A DNA stretch of 50,306 nt from Vibrio ouci. Lineage in GTDB: Bacteria; Pseudomonadota; Gammaproteobacteria; Enterobacterales; Vibrionaceae. The notes beneath the pieces are model-generated. The model was not told the DNA's origin. It saw only the letters and a list, made by a program, of their open reading frames with translations, and did no database searches. Positions 25,151 through 33,901 of the stretch are shown in pieces. A program made the position numbers and the translations under genes. Position 1 is the stretch's first letter, and every line of letters begins with the position of its first letter. The DNA is taken from NCBI RefSeq assembly GCF_004551525.1, contig NZ_SATR01000034.1, positions 1-50,306 on the forward strand. The letters are read 5' to 3'.

Positions 25151-25993
25151 ATGACACAAAAAACAAAGCATGCCTTAGTCGTCGAAGGTGGTGCAATGCG
25201 AGGGATATTTGCAGCTGGCGTTTTAGATGGCTTTATCGACCACGACTATAATCCTTTTGATTTTTGTATTGGCGTCTCTGCCGGTTCAACCAACATCGCC
25301 TCTTGGCTTTCTAACCAACGAGGTCGAACCTATACCATCATCGCTGACTATTCCTGCCGACCAGAGTTCATTAACTTCCGTCGTTTTGCCAAAGGTGGTC
25401 ACTGGCTCGATCTCGACTGGTTATGGGATTACATAGCGCTGCACAACCCTTATGATATGCAAGCCTTTGCCAAGCAGCCTATTCCCTTTCACATCGTTAC
25501 AACCGATGTCTCAACTGGTGAACCCGTTTATACCCTAGGGCATGAAAGTAATTTAGAGATGATTCTAAAAGCGTCATGCTCACTGCCTATGGCTTATCGC
25601 ACTCCTATCAATGTTGAAGGAAAAACAATGATCGACGGAGGTGTCGCAGATTCCATTCCAGTGATGGGAGCCTACAAGCGGGGCGCAAAGGAAATCACCG
25701 TTATCCTGTCGCAAAAACCAGGCTATATGAAGCGACCGCCAAAGGCTCCGTGGTTAATACGTCGACTGATGAAAAACACACCACATCTTGCTGATGCAAT
25801 GATCAATCGAGCCGAGCAATACAACGAAACTTTAGCGTTTATTAATAATCCGCCTCAGGACTGCACTGTTCACGTTATTGCCCCAGAAGATAACTTTGCC
25901 GTGGGAAGGCTAACGACAAACAAAGACAAGCTCGACGCTGGATATCAAATGGGGTTGAGAGCCGCAAAACAAGCCGTCGTACTAGAGCCATAA
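25151..25993 (+). CDS. Patatin-like phospholipase (YjjU-like)
   Basis: From ATG 25151 (MTQKTKHALVVEGG) the protein is 280 residues; the ATG at 25130 has AAGGA only 2 nt away, so I prefer the later start, with low certainty. The patatin catalytic dyad is S43 in GVSAGS (GxSxG) and D162 in DGGVAD, with the oxyanion loop EGGAMRG. It should be a cytoplasmic or membrane-associated acyl hydrolase acting on phospholipid-like esters. It lies alone and converges on ackA. Confidence 0.88.
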   Translation: MTQKTKHALVVEGGAMRGIFAAGVLDGFIDHDYNPFDFCIGVSAGSTNIASWLSNQRGRTYTIIADYSCRPEFINFRRFAKGGHWLDLDWLWDYIALHNPYDMQAFAKQPIPFHIVTTDVSTGEPVYTLGHESNLEMILKASCSLPMAYRTPINVEGKTMIDGGVADSIPVMGAYKRGAKEITVILSQKPGYMKRPPKAPWLIRRLMKNTPHLADAMINRAEQYNETLAFINNPPQDCTVHVIAPEDNFAVGRLTTNKDKLDAGYQMGLRAAKQAVVLEP

Positions 25994-26022
25994 ATTAACG
26001 ATACCCTGCGGATGTTTCTAAA

Positions 26023-26053
26023 CAAAAAAAGGCGAACCAAATGGTTCGCCTTA
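26023..26053. terminator. Bidirectional terminator between the patatin gene and ackA
   Basis: GGCGAACC (26031-26038) and GGTTCGCC (26043-26050) pair around AAAT and are flanked by a run of seven A on the left and TTAAATT on the right. Confidence 0.82.
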
Positions 26054-26080
26054 AATTGACTTATGTTCCTGTTTGAGCTG

Positions 26081-27274
26081 TTACAGTAGCTCGACTGATT
26101 GCTGTGCAATAACGAACTCTTCGTTGGTTGGAATAACCATCGCTACTGCATCAAGAATTTGTGACTTCGCGATGATACCTGCGTTACCAAAGCGTGCGTC
26201 TTCATTGCCCTTCTCGTCTTCAACAAAACCTAGAAGTTTTAGGTTGTTTAAGATTTCACGGCGAATAGGTAGTGAGTTTTCACCAATACCACCCGTAAAG
26301 ATAATTGCGTCTAGGTTGCTAAGTGGAATTAGGTAAGAACCAATGTACTTCGCTACGCGGTAGGTGAACACTTCAAACGCAAGTTTCGCACCTTCGTGAC
26401 CATTTTCCATCGCATCTAGAATGCCACGAGCGTCTGACGTTAGGCCAGAAACACCTAGGAAACCTGACTTCTTGTTCAGCGTGTCGAAGACTTGCTCTGT
26501 CGTCCAACCTTTTTTGATTAGGAACTCGATAACGCCTGGGTCAAGGTCACCAGAACGTGTACCCATCATTAGACCAGCTAGCGGCGTGAAGCCCATAGAG
26601 GTATCGACTGACTCACCATTTTCAATCGCACATACTGATGCGCCATTACCTAGGTGAACAGAGATGAAGCTCGCTTCTTCAACTGGCTTGTTTAGCATTT
26701 TCGCAGCTTCACGGCTTACGAAATAGTGGCTAGTGCCGTGGAAACCGTATCGACGGATCCCGTACTCTTTATAAAGCTCATTTGAAATCGCACCTGTGAA
26801 TGCTTTTTGCGGCATTGTTTGGTGGAATGCAGTATCAAATACAGCGAATTGAGGTAGGCTTGGGAAAGCTTGCATAGCAGCTTGAATACCTTTAGCGCCT
26901 GCTGGGTTGTGGAGCGGTGCCAAATCAGACAAGTTTTCAATTTCTGCTAGTACTTCATCATTAATTCGTACGGTAGAAGTGAACTTCTCACCACCGTGTA
27001 CGATACGATGACCCACGGCAACTAAATCTTTTGTGAAACCTAACGTTTCCATCAATGCTACGATTCGATTGATAGCATGTTGATGATGATTGTCTGGAGC
27101 ATCGACAGCTTCTTCAGTTTTCTCACCATTATACTTCCAGCTGATCACGGCTTCTGGTAAACCAAAGCACTCACCTAAGCCACTGACAATCGCGTCACCA
27201 GACGCAGAGTCAATCACTGCAAACTTTAATGATGAGCTACCAGAGTTAATGACCAGCACAAACGAATTCGACAT
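26081..27274 (-). CDS. ackA: Acetate kinase (solitary copy)
   Basis: This 397-residue member of the acetate/propionate kinase family has all key residues: N10 in VINSGSSSLKF, R90 (GHRIVHGG), D147 (FDTAFHQTMP), H179 (GFHGTSH) and R240 (MGTRSGDLDPG). It interconverts acetate plus ATP with acetyl phosphate plus ADP. No pta gene adjoins it, unlike the main ackA-pta operon of vibrios, so this is probably the second copy. A 13-bp-arm palindrome lies in its upstream region. Confidence 0.95.
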   Translation of the reverse strand: MSNSFVLVINSGSSSLKFAVIDSASGDAIVSGLGECFGLPEAVISWKYNGEKTEEAVDAPDNHHQHAINRIVALMETLGFTKDLVAVGHRIVHGGEKFTSTVRINDEVLAEIENLSDLAPLHNPAGAKGIQAAMQAFPSLPQFAVFDTAFHQTMPQKAFTGAISNELYKEYGIRRYGFHGTSHYFVSREAAKMLNKPVEEASFISVHLGNGASVCAIENGESVDTSMGFTPLAGLMMGTRSGDLDPGVIEFLIKKGWTTEQVFDTLNKKSGFLGVSGLTSDARGILDAMENGHEGAKLAFEVFTYRVAKYIGSYLIPLSNLDAIIFTGGIGENSLPIRREILNNLKLLGFVEDEKGNEDARFGNAGIIAKSQILDAVAMVIPTNEEFVIAQQSVELL

Positions 27275-27352
27275 GGGTATGTTCCTGTTTCAGAGCAATT
27301 TGATGAAGCGTAGTGCTTCTATTGTATTGTTTGATCCATTATTCAATATTTT

Positions 27353-27385
27353 TTGAATCTTTCAACTTATATTTGAAAGATTCAA
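27353..27385. promoter_or_regulatory. Large perfect palindrome upstream of ackA
   Basis: TTGAATCTTTCAA (27353-27365) and TTGAAAGATTCAA (27373-27385) are exact reverse complements around a 7-nt AT-only-plus-C spacer. It lies 79 bp before the ackA start and 185 bp before the GGDEF-EAL gene. No proper T-run follows on either strand, so an operator or mRNA leader structure fits better than a terminator. Confidence 0.5.
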
Positions 27386-27569
27386 CAATATAAATAATTT
27401 TTGTTGATCTGACGCAATTGTTGATTTAATTCGGCCTCAAAAATTAATGACATCTTTGTAAACAGAGATTTGGTGACTAAAATTTAACCTATGAATACCT
27501 CTAGCACTTGATATTCATGTCGGCCTAACTACAATTTAACAAAACAATATACTGTTACTGGATATTTAT

Positions 27570-29195
27570 TTGTTTATACTCGCGGTCACAATCATTATCA
27601 TCGGCATCGTTTTTCTTGTTTCTGGGTTAGCTCAAGCAAAAAAAATATGCGCTCAAACCCAACATACTGGGTGGAGATTGCTGAGTCTGCTGATTGCCTG
27701 TTTCATCCTAGGTTATTCCCTCGTTTTAGGTTCGCTGCTGATCGATAAAACTGTCGACGCCATTTTATTCGGGCTATCCATGATTCTGTTTTCAGGCAGT
27801 ATTTTTGTGTTTATGGTCACTACGTTTAGTCTGACTACCATTCAGCAATTGCATATGCTTGCCCAAGAGGAAAAGCACAATGCTCTGCATGACCCTCTCA
27901 CTGCCCTGCCCAATCGTAAACACTGCATTGAAACGGTTAACTTCCTCGTTGAAGACAACATCCCTTTCCAGCTAATGTTGCTCGATGTGGTCAACTTTAA
28001 GCAAGTTAACGACGGTATGGGTCATTTTTGCGGTGATCAGCTGCTAATTCAGATCGGACATCGTTCCAGAGCGCACTTAAGTAAAGGCGACTTTATTGCC
28101 CGTATTGGGGGGGACGAGTTCGTTGTTGTCATGCCGAATCAGTCATTGGATCATGCATTGAACATTGCGCATGAAATAAATCAATCACTCAAAAGGCCCT
28201 TTTCGATTGATGGTTTCGAGCTAACCAGTAGCGTTATCGTTGGCATCGGCTCGTACCCAAAACATGGGACCAGCGTTGATCAGATCATTAATGCCGCTGA
28301 TGTCGCTATGTATTGGGCCAAAACAAACGGAAATGAGGTGGCGAACTTCTCATCGCATATGAGTCAAGATGCACGAAGAAAACTGCAGATTTCTCGCCAA
28401 ATAGACCAGGCGATTGAGAACAATGAATTTGAATTATTCTACCAGCCAATTATCTGTTTAGAGCGTGATATTGTGTGTAGCTATGAAGCGTTAATGCGTT
28501 GGTTAGATGAAGATGGAAAGCCAATCACACCCTCTGACTTCATTACTATTGCAGAGCAAAGCAACAAGATCACATCAATCACAGAGTGGATGCTAGATAA
28601 GGTAGCGAGTGACATTGAAAAGCTAATCAAGGCGGGCATTCACTGCCCGATACATGTGAATCTGTCGGCTAAAGATTTGATGAGCAAAAACCTAGAGAAC
28701 CAGTTGAGTCGCTTGGCGTTTTTGAACAAAAGCTTTGTCAATATGGTCGTATTGGAGATCACTGAAACAACGGCAATTAACCGCTTACGAAGCCCCGCAA
28801 CCCTACTAGAAAGACTGAAACAGATGGGGTTTAGGATAAGTCTCGATGATTTTGGTACTGGATTTTCGTCACTTTCACTACTGCGAGATCTTCCCGTCGA
28901 CCAAATCAAGATCGACCAATCCTTTGTGTATCAAATGCAGAGAAACGAAAGGAACCGCTCAATTGTGGCCAACTCCATTTCTCTTGCCCATGGCCTTGGT
29001 TACACCGTGATATCAGAGGGTGTAGAGCACGAAGAGGTGGTCAGTATTCTACGAGAGTATGGCTGCGATTATGTTCAAGGTTACTACTATAGCCCTGCTT
29101 TGCCGTTAGAGCGTGCCATTAACTGGACGCTAAGCCGTGACGCTGAACACTACGAGCAACTTGCTCAACATACAGTAAAAAAAGCGGCCCCATAG
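27570..29195 (+). CDS. Membrane GGDEF-EAL protein
   Basis: The 541-residue protein has three hydrophobic N-terminal helices (about 1-20, 36-58, 63-88). A GGDEF domain follows with intact GGDEF at 180-184, then an EAL domain with EAL at 306-308, EITETTA, DDFGTGFSSL, KIDQSFV and SEGVE. Both active sites look complete, so it may synthesise or hydrolyse c-di-GMP. The N-terminal membrane region has no recognisable ligand domain. The only plausible start is a TTG at 27570; a TAA stop lies 11 codons upstream and no ATG occurs before the membrane segment. This and the weak ribosome site suggest low translation. Confidence 0.88.
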   Translation: MFILAVTIIIIGIVFLVSGLAQAKKICAQTQHTGWRLLSLLIACFILGYSLVLGSLLIDKTVDAILFGLSMILFSGSIFVFMVTTFSLTTIQQLHMLAQEEKHNALHDPLTALPNRKHCIETVNFLVEDNIPFQLMLLDVVNFKQVNDGMGHFCGDQLLIQIGHRSRAHLSKGDFIARIGGDEFVVVMPNQSLDHALNIAHEINQSLKRPFSIDGFELTSSVIVGIGSYPKHGTSVDQIINAADVAMYWAKTNGNEVANFSSHMSQDARRKLQISRQIDQAIENNEFELFYQPIICLERDIVCSYEALMRWLDEDGKPITPSDFITIAEQSNKITSITEWMLDKVASDIEKLIKAGIHCPIHVNLSAKDLMSKNLENQLSRLAFLNKSFVNMVVLEITETTAINRLRSPATLLERLKQMGFRISLDDFGTGFSSLSLLRDLPVDQIKIDQSFVYQMQRNERNRSIVANSISLAHGLGYTVISEGVEHEEVVSILREYGCDYVQGYYYSPALPLERAINWTLSRDAEHYEQLAQHTVKKAAP

Positions 29196-29549
29196 CTATT
29201 TAACATTTTAATTGCTAGCGACAAAAACCACATTTCATTCTCCCCAAAAGCAACCGTTTGCATTTATTCCCCCTATCATTGACCCACTACCAATTCCCAT
29301 TCAAATGATTGATTATTAAAATTTTATTTATGATAAAGGCGACACATTCACAAAGAGAATACGTAAAAAGACAAAACTATAAAAAAAGCTAATGTAACAA
29401 TAAGTTTCAGAAATAACTGATTGATTTATTTAAAGTTCCCGACAATTTGAACGTTTTACGTTATTTTGTAACCTTTATGTTAAAAATCCATATAGAGTCT
29501 GCCACATCGTTAAAACACGAATGACAATTAAGCCTGTCGGCTCATATAT
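29196..29549. other. AT-rich leader/promoter region of the porin gene
   Basis: I see no ORF here. A tract around 29453-29485 resembles OmpR-type binding sites (see separate entry). The rest is low in GC and presumably includes the porin promoter and 5' leader. Confidence 0.5.
29453..29485 (+). promoter_or_regulatory. Possible OmpR-like binding tract before the porin gene
   Basis: TTTTACGTTATTTTGTAAC followed by CTTTATGTTAAAAA resembles tandem OmpR half-sites (TTTTACTTTTTGTAAC-like). It lies about 80-110 bp before the porin start. Match is by eye only. Confidence 0.3.
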
Positions 29550-29561
29550 ATGGACTTTATT

Positions 29562-30605
29562 ATGAAAAAAACGATCTTAGCAGCTGCTATCGCAACTCTT
29601 TCTACTTCTGTTTACGCTGTTGAACTGTACAACCAAGAAGGCACAACTTTCTCAATCGGTGGCCACGTTTCAGCAAACCTAAATGGCTCTGAGCAAGGCG
29701 ATACAGATGTCGGTACTAACTCTCCACGTATCAACTTTAACGCTACACAAGATCTAGGCAACGGTTTCACTGCTGATGCAAAAGGTGAATGGGCTCTTAA
29801 CTACCTAGATGGTGGCGACAATGCATTCACAACACGTCTAGGCTACGTTGGCCTAACACACGATGAGCTTGGCCGCGCGGTTGTTGGTACTCAGTGGGCA
29901 CCATACTACGACGTAGCTGGTGTAGCTGATATGCCTATCGCTTACGCGAACGACTTTATCTACGACAACCACGGTGCTCTAGGCACGGGTCGTGCTGATA
30001 AGATGATCAGCTACCGTAACGGTTTTGAGTTCGGTGAAGCTGGCGCATTTAACTTCGGTCTAGGTTGGCAGGGTGCTAACGATGAGCGCACACTTGATGA
30101 AAACAATGACCTAACAGGCCACAAGTACGATGACCGTATCCAAGCTGCAGTTAGCTACTCTATTGCTGGTGCAACTCTTGGTTACACATACAACACGGGT
30201 GATTTCACTACATTTGGCGCAGCAAAGCGTACTGCTGAATCACACCTAGTATCTGTTAAATACGGTACTTACGGTAAAGGTCTTTACCTAGCGGGTGTTT
30301 ACGCAGATAACGAAAACATGAACTACGACGGTTCGACTCTTCTTGCAGACAGCAACGCTTACGAAGCACTAGCTTCATACGCGCTTGATAACAGCCTAAA
30401 CCTAATCGTTAACTACGAAATGGTTGAAGGCAAGCAGTTTGCAAACTGGCAAAAAGAAACGGCACGCGAAGAGCTAGCACTACAAGCTGAGTACAACTTC
30501 ACGCCTAAGTTTGTTGGTTACACTGCTTACCAGTTTGACCTAAACGATGCGAACAACAATGAAACTGATGACAAGTGGCTAATCGGCGCTCGTTACTACC
30601 TATAA
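29562..30605 (+). CDS. Outer-membrane porin (gram-negative general porin family)
   Basis: The precursor is 347 residues from ATG 29562 (MKKTILAAAIATLS), giving a standard signal peptide ending VYA; an in-frame ATG at 29550 adds four residues and spoils the signal start. The mature part is rich in alternating β-strand sequence, with an opening VELYNQEGTTFSIGGHV and a C-terminal strand ending in aromatic-rich KWLIGARYYL, as expected for OmpU/OmpC-like trimers. Codon use is strongly biased, consistent with high expression. It ends at a clear terminator. Confidence 0.9.
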   Translation: MKKTILAAAIATLSTSVYAVELYNQEGTTFSIGGHVSANLNGSEQGDTDVGTNSPRINFNATQDLGNGFTADAKGEWALNYLDGGDNAFTTRLGYVGLTHDELGRAVVGTQWAPYYDVAGVADMPIAYANDFIYDNHGALGTGRADKMISYRNGFEFGEAGAFNFGLGWQGANDERTLDENNDLTGHKYDDRIQAAVSYSIAGATLGYTYNTGDFTTFGAAKRTAESHLVSVKYGTYGKGLYLAGVYADNENMNYDGSTLLADSNAYEALASYALDNSLNLIVNYEMVEGKQFANWQKETAREELALQAEYNFTPKFVGYTAYQFDLNDANNNETDDKWLIGARYYL

Positions 30606-30641
30606 GCTATTACTGTCCCAATTGCTGAAATATTCAGCACC

Positions 30642-30673
30642 GCCCACCTCTTTCGAGGTGGGCTTTTTATTTT
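30642..30673 (+). terminator. Porin gene terminator
   Basis: GCCCACCTC (30642-30650), loop TTTC, GAGGTGGGC (30655-30663), then TTTTTATTTT. Confidence 0.92.
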
Positions 30674-30767
30674 CAATCACCTCTTAGTAGCTAAATTGCT
30701 GCAAAACTCGTTACAATAGTGGTTAAGCACCCTATCCCCTATTTTGACTGAGCTTGAGGATCAACAC

Positions 30768-31154
30768 ATGAACATCGGCGCTGTATCTAAGCTGACTGGA
30801 CTATCAAGTAAGTCTATTCGCCTTTATGAAGACAAAGGCTTGATTACTCCCCCTAGCCGAAGTGATGCTGGTTACCGTGAGTATTCGGAGCAACAAGTCC
30901 AACAGCTCAACCTTATCTCTCGCGCTAAAAATGCAGGCTTTTCACTGATCGAGTGTAAAGAGTTTGTTCAACTTGCTTCCAACCCAAACCGTAAAAGCAG
31001 TGAAGTAAAAGCGAAAGCAAAAGAGAAGCTGGCTGAAGTGGAAGTGAAGATAAAAGAACTTAAAGAGATCGAGCGTCAGCTCAAAAGTTGGGTCTCTGCT
31101 TGCCCTGGTGATTCCGGTAGTCAATGTCCAATCATTGAAGATCTTACTAAGTGA
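30768..31154 (+). CDS. cueR: Cu(I)-responsive MerR-family regulator
   Basis: The protein has 128 residues from ATG 30768 (MNIGAVSKLTGLSSKSIRLYE), chosen over a start eight codons earlier because it gives the standard CueR length. The metal-binding loop has C112 and C120 (ACPGDSGSQCPII), the positions used by E. coli CueR, with the NPNRKSSEV helix preceding the dimerisation coil. It should activate copper-export genes such as copA. No copA, copper oxidase or CueR operator (CCTTCC/GGAAGG dyad) is seen nearby, so its targets are elsewhere. Confidence 0.93.
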   Translation: MNIGAVSKLTGLSSKSIRLYEDKGLITPPSRSDAGYREYSEQQVQQLNLISRAKNAGFSLIECKEFVQLASNPNRKSSEVKAKAKEKLAEVEVKIKELKEIERQLKSWVSACPGDSGSQCPIIEDLTK

Positions 31155-31184
31155 TAAAAAAGGCCTTGAATCATTTCAAGGCCT
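31155..31184. terminator. Bidirectional terminator between cueR and vctC
   Basis: AAGGCCTTGAA and TTCAAGGCCTT pair around TCAT, preceded by an A-run and followed by a short T-run. It serves both converging genes. Confidence 0.82.
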
Positions 31185-31192
31185 TTCGCTTA

Positions 31193-31948
31193 TTAATAGT
31201 AAGTACACATCCGTTTGCCATCGACTTCGATGATGTTAAACGGCGTTTCGTAGATACTTTCTAAAATATCAGACTGAATCACTTCTTCCACTTTACCTTG
31301 CGCCACTACCTGCCCTTTCTTAAGTGCAATGATCTTATCCGAGTAACAGGCAGCAAAGTTAATATCGTGAATCACGACGACGACGGCTTTGTTCATCTCA
31401 TGGGCTAAACGGCCAACGTTGCGCATAATCTGCAACGAATGCTTAATATCTAGGTTGTTTAACGGCTCATCGAGAAATACATAGTCGGTATCTTGCGCCA
31501 TCACCATCGCGATAAAAGAAAGTTGTCTTTGACCACCACTCAGCTCATCTAGGTATTTGTGCTGAATCTCTACTAAGTCCAAATAGTCAATCGCTTTATT
31601 GATGATCTGATTGTCTTCATCATTGAGCTTGCCCTGTGAATAAGGGAAACGTCCAAAGGCGATCATTTCTCGAACGGTAAATCGCATGGTGATGTTGTTG
31701 GCTTGGCGCAGCACCGCAAGGCGCTTCGCGAGCTCTTTGGTGTCCCACTCACTAAGCTCTTTACAGTCGATGTAAACTTCACCTTTGTCTTTACTGACTA
31801 GGCGACTCGCCATAGATAGCAGAGTACTTTTCCCTGCACCATTTGGGCCGATGATTGAGGTCACTTTGCCTTTTTCAAACTCAGCGCTCGCGCTATCGAC
31901 CACTTTAGATTGACCAAACGCTTTGGTCAGGCTTTTTAATGAAATCAT
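31193..31948 (-). CDS. vctC: Iron-siderophore ABC transporter ATPase
   Basis: The 251-residue ABC ATPase has Walker A GPNGAGKST (34-42), signature LSGGQ (136-140), and Walker B YVFLDE (D160-E161). A FecE/FepC-type layout and order after two FecCD permeases mark it as the energy component for ferric-catechol siderophore import. It matches the VctC of V. cholerae in gene order. It lies 6 bp after vctG. Confidence 0.9.
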   Translation of the reverse strand: MISLKSLTKAFGQSKVVDSASAEFEKGKVTSIIGPNGAGKSTLLSMASRLVSKDKGEVYIDCKELSEWDTKELAKRLAVLRQANNITMRFTVREMIAFGRFPYSQGKLNDEDNQIINKAIDYLDLVEIQHKYLDELSGGQRQLSFIAMVMAQDTDYVFLDEPLNNLDIKHSLQIMRNVGRLAHEMNKAVVVVIHDINFAACYSDKIIALKKGQVVAQGKVEEVIQSDILESIYETPFNIIEVDGKRMCTYY

Positions 31949-31954
31949 AGAAAC

Positions 31955-32905
31955 CTAGACAATTTTGTTGCGCAGCAACATGGTTAAGAAATAAATACCG
32001 CCGACAAAGTTAATCACGACACTGATGGTGGTTGAGAACCCAAATAGATTTTCGACAATCCACTGACCACTTAATAAAGAAGCGACTGACAATAAAGAAA
32101 CGCCGATCAATAAAACTTTATGTTGGAACGACTTAAACAGTTCTCTTGCAAGGTTTGTCACCAACAAGCCAAAGAACATAATTGGCCCAATTAAAGCCGT
32201 CGAGACAGCGATAAGTGCCGCGCTCAATATCAGTACTTGTAGTGTCACTTTCTTCACGTCGACGCCCAAACTGGTTGCGTTGTCTTTATCTAACCAAAAT
32301 ACATCAAGTGTACGGTGCAAGCGGAACAACAGAAGGCTGATACCCAGCAGCAGTGGCGCGCAGAGATAAACGAGCTCGACCTTGACGTTGTTAAAGCTGG
32401 CGAACATGTTCGCTTGTACTGCAGCGAAATCATTGGGATCAAGCAGCATGGTGAAGAATGACGAGATGCTTGAGAATAACTGCCCAAGGATAACCCCGAG
32501 AAGCAGCAATACCATCAAGTTCTGTCGCTCCCCTCTGAAATAGAAGCTAAACAGCAGCACAGAGAACCCCAACATTGCAGCCACAGACAAACCAAAGTTG
32601 AGGTACGCGTTTAACGCCATAGCGCTCATACCGCCAAACAAAACGACCACCAGCACTTGAGTAAACATATAGAGCGAGTCAAAACCCATAATGCTTGGCG
32701 TCAAAATGCGGTTATGCGTGATGGTTTGAAACACCAGTGCAGACTGGCCGATGGCGATGCCTGCGATCACCATTGCCAACACTTTAGGTACGCGGCGTGA
32801 CAAAAAGTACTGGTAATTGTCCGCATTAAGGCCAATACCAATGAACAGATAGCAAAATACGATTGCCGTTGCTGCAAGCAAAACGAGTTTGGTTCTATCT
32901 TGCAT
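31955..32905 (-). CDS. vctG: Iron-siderophore ABC transporter permease
   Basis: The 316-residue FecCD-family permease has about nine hydrophobic helices. Conserved blocks include RRVPKVLAMVIAGIAIGQSAL, FQTITHNRILTPSIMGFDSLY (shown as separate pieces), and GPIMFFGLLVTNLAREL, the loop contacting the ATPase. It pairs with VctD in the inner membrane. Its start overlaps the end of vctD by 11 bp. Confidence 0.9.
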   Translation of the reverse strand: MQDRTKLVLLAATAIVFCYLFIGIGLNADNYQYFLSRRVPKVLAMVIAGIAIGQSALVFQTITHNRILTPSIMGFDSLYMFTQVLVVVLFGGMSAMALNAYLNFGLSVAAMLGFSVLLFSFYFRGERQNLMVLLLLGVILGQLFSSISSFFTMLLDPNDFAAVQANMFASFNNVKVELVYLCAPLLLGISLLLFRLHRTLDVFWLDKDNATSLGVDVKKVTLQVLILSAALIAVSTALIGPIMFFGLLVTNLARELFKSFQHKVLLIGVSLLSVASLLSGQWIVENLFGFSTTISVVINFVGGIYFLTMLLRNKIV

Positions 32906-33830
32906 CTTTCTGCCCTTTCAAGATAAAGAAGATAAACACAGAGCCACCCAAGATGCTGATGATGGTCGAAATTGGAATCTCATATGGGAAGATAATTATG
33001 CGACCCGCCAAGTCACAGCACAGAACAATCAATGCGCCGAGAATCGCCGTAAGCGGAATATTGCGTCTTAAGTTATCACCGAAGAAGTGACTAACAAGGT
33101 TTGGCACGATTAGACCAAGAAATGGCAACATACCAACAATCATCACCACAGAAGCGGACATCACAGAAACCAGCAATACACCAATGATCAGTACCTGTTG
33201 GTAGTTCAAGCCAAGATTAGTCGCAAAATCTTTACCAAGGCCAACAGCGGAGATACGAGCGGCGTAAAGGTAACTGAATATCGCAAATGGAATCGCGATA
33301 TAAAGTAATTCATAGTCGCCTTGAAGAAGGTTAGCAAAGTTAGCCACTGTCCAGCTAGACAGGTTTTGCAACGCATCGTATTTGTAAGCAATAAAGGTTG
33401 CGAGTGAGTCAACTACGTTACCGAAGATGATACCGACTAGGGGTACAAAGATGGCGTTTTTAAATTGAATTCGGTTGATGAACTGGACAAACAATAGTGT
33501 ACCAGCCATTGCCACAGCGAAGACTAGCCAAAGCTGTTCGCTGCCAAACAATACCAAACTGATGATATAACCGAGCATGGCACATTCGATCGTGCCGGAT
33601 GTAGATGGAGACGCAAATCTATTCTGACTGATTTGCTGCATGATCAGGCCCGCAATACTTAAGCCTGCACCAGCCAGTAGTACGGCAAATAGACGCGGAA
33701 TACGACTGGTAAATAGTAGATGCCAGCTAGCAGAATCACCTGCCAAAAGGGATGTTAGATTAAGCTGCCCTACACCAACAAACAATGACGCCACACTCAA
33801 TAAAACCAGCGTCAGAAGTAACTTTTTCAC
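32895..33830 (-). CDS. vctD: Iron-siderophore ABC transporter permease
   Basis: The 311-residue FecCD-family permease has about nine transmembrane helices. Blocks include SRIPRLFAVLLAGAGLSIAG, QISQNRFASPSTSGTIECAM and GMLPFLGLIVPNLVSHFFGD, the last containing the coupling-helix region. It is separated from vctP by a hairpin and overlaps vctG. Confidence 0.9.
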   Translation of the reverse strand: MKKLLLTLVLLSVASLFVGVGQLNLTSLLAGDSASWHLLFTSRIPRLFAVLLAGAGLSIAGLIMQQISQNRFASPSTSGTIECAMLGYIISLVLFGSEQLWLVFAVAMAGTLLFVQFINRIQFKNAIFVPLVGIIFGNVVDSLATFIAYKYDALQNLSSWTVANFANLLQGDYELLYIAIPFAIFSYLYAARISAVGLGKDFATNLGLNYQQVLIIGVLLVSVMSASVVMIVGMLPFLGLIVPNLVSHFFGDNLRRNIPLTAILGALIVLCCDLAGRIIIFPYEIPISTIISILGGSVFIFFILKGQKDAR

Positions 33831-33850
33831 TCTTTGCCTCTCAGCACAAA

Positions 33851-33874
33851 AGCCTCAAGCAATAACTTGAGGCT
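33851..33874 (-). terminator. Intercistronic hairpin between vctP and vctD
   Basis: AGCCTCAAG (33851-33859) and CTTGAGGCT (33866-33874) pair around a 6-nt loop; on the minus strand TTTTG follows. A partial terminator or 3'-protecting stem would give more binding protein than permease. Confidence 0.65.
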
Positions 33875-33901
33875 CTATTCTTATTCTTTTTGTAATAGGT
33901 A

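Noticed and set aside
30674..30767. CueR operator and copper-export gene beside cueR
   Set aside because: No CCTTCC/GGAAGG dyad and no copA or oxidase gene is present in the flanks.
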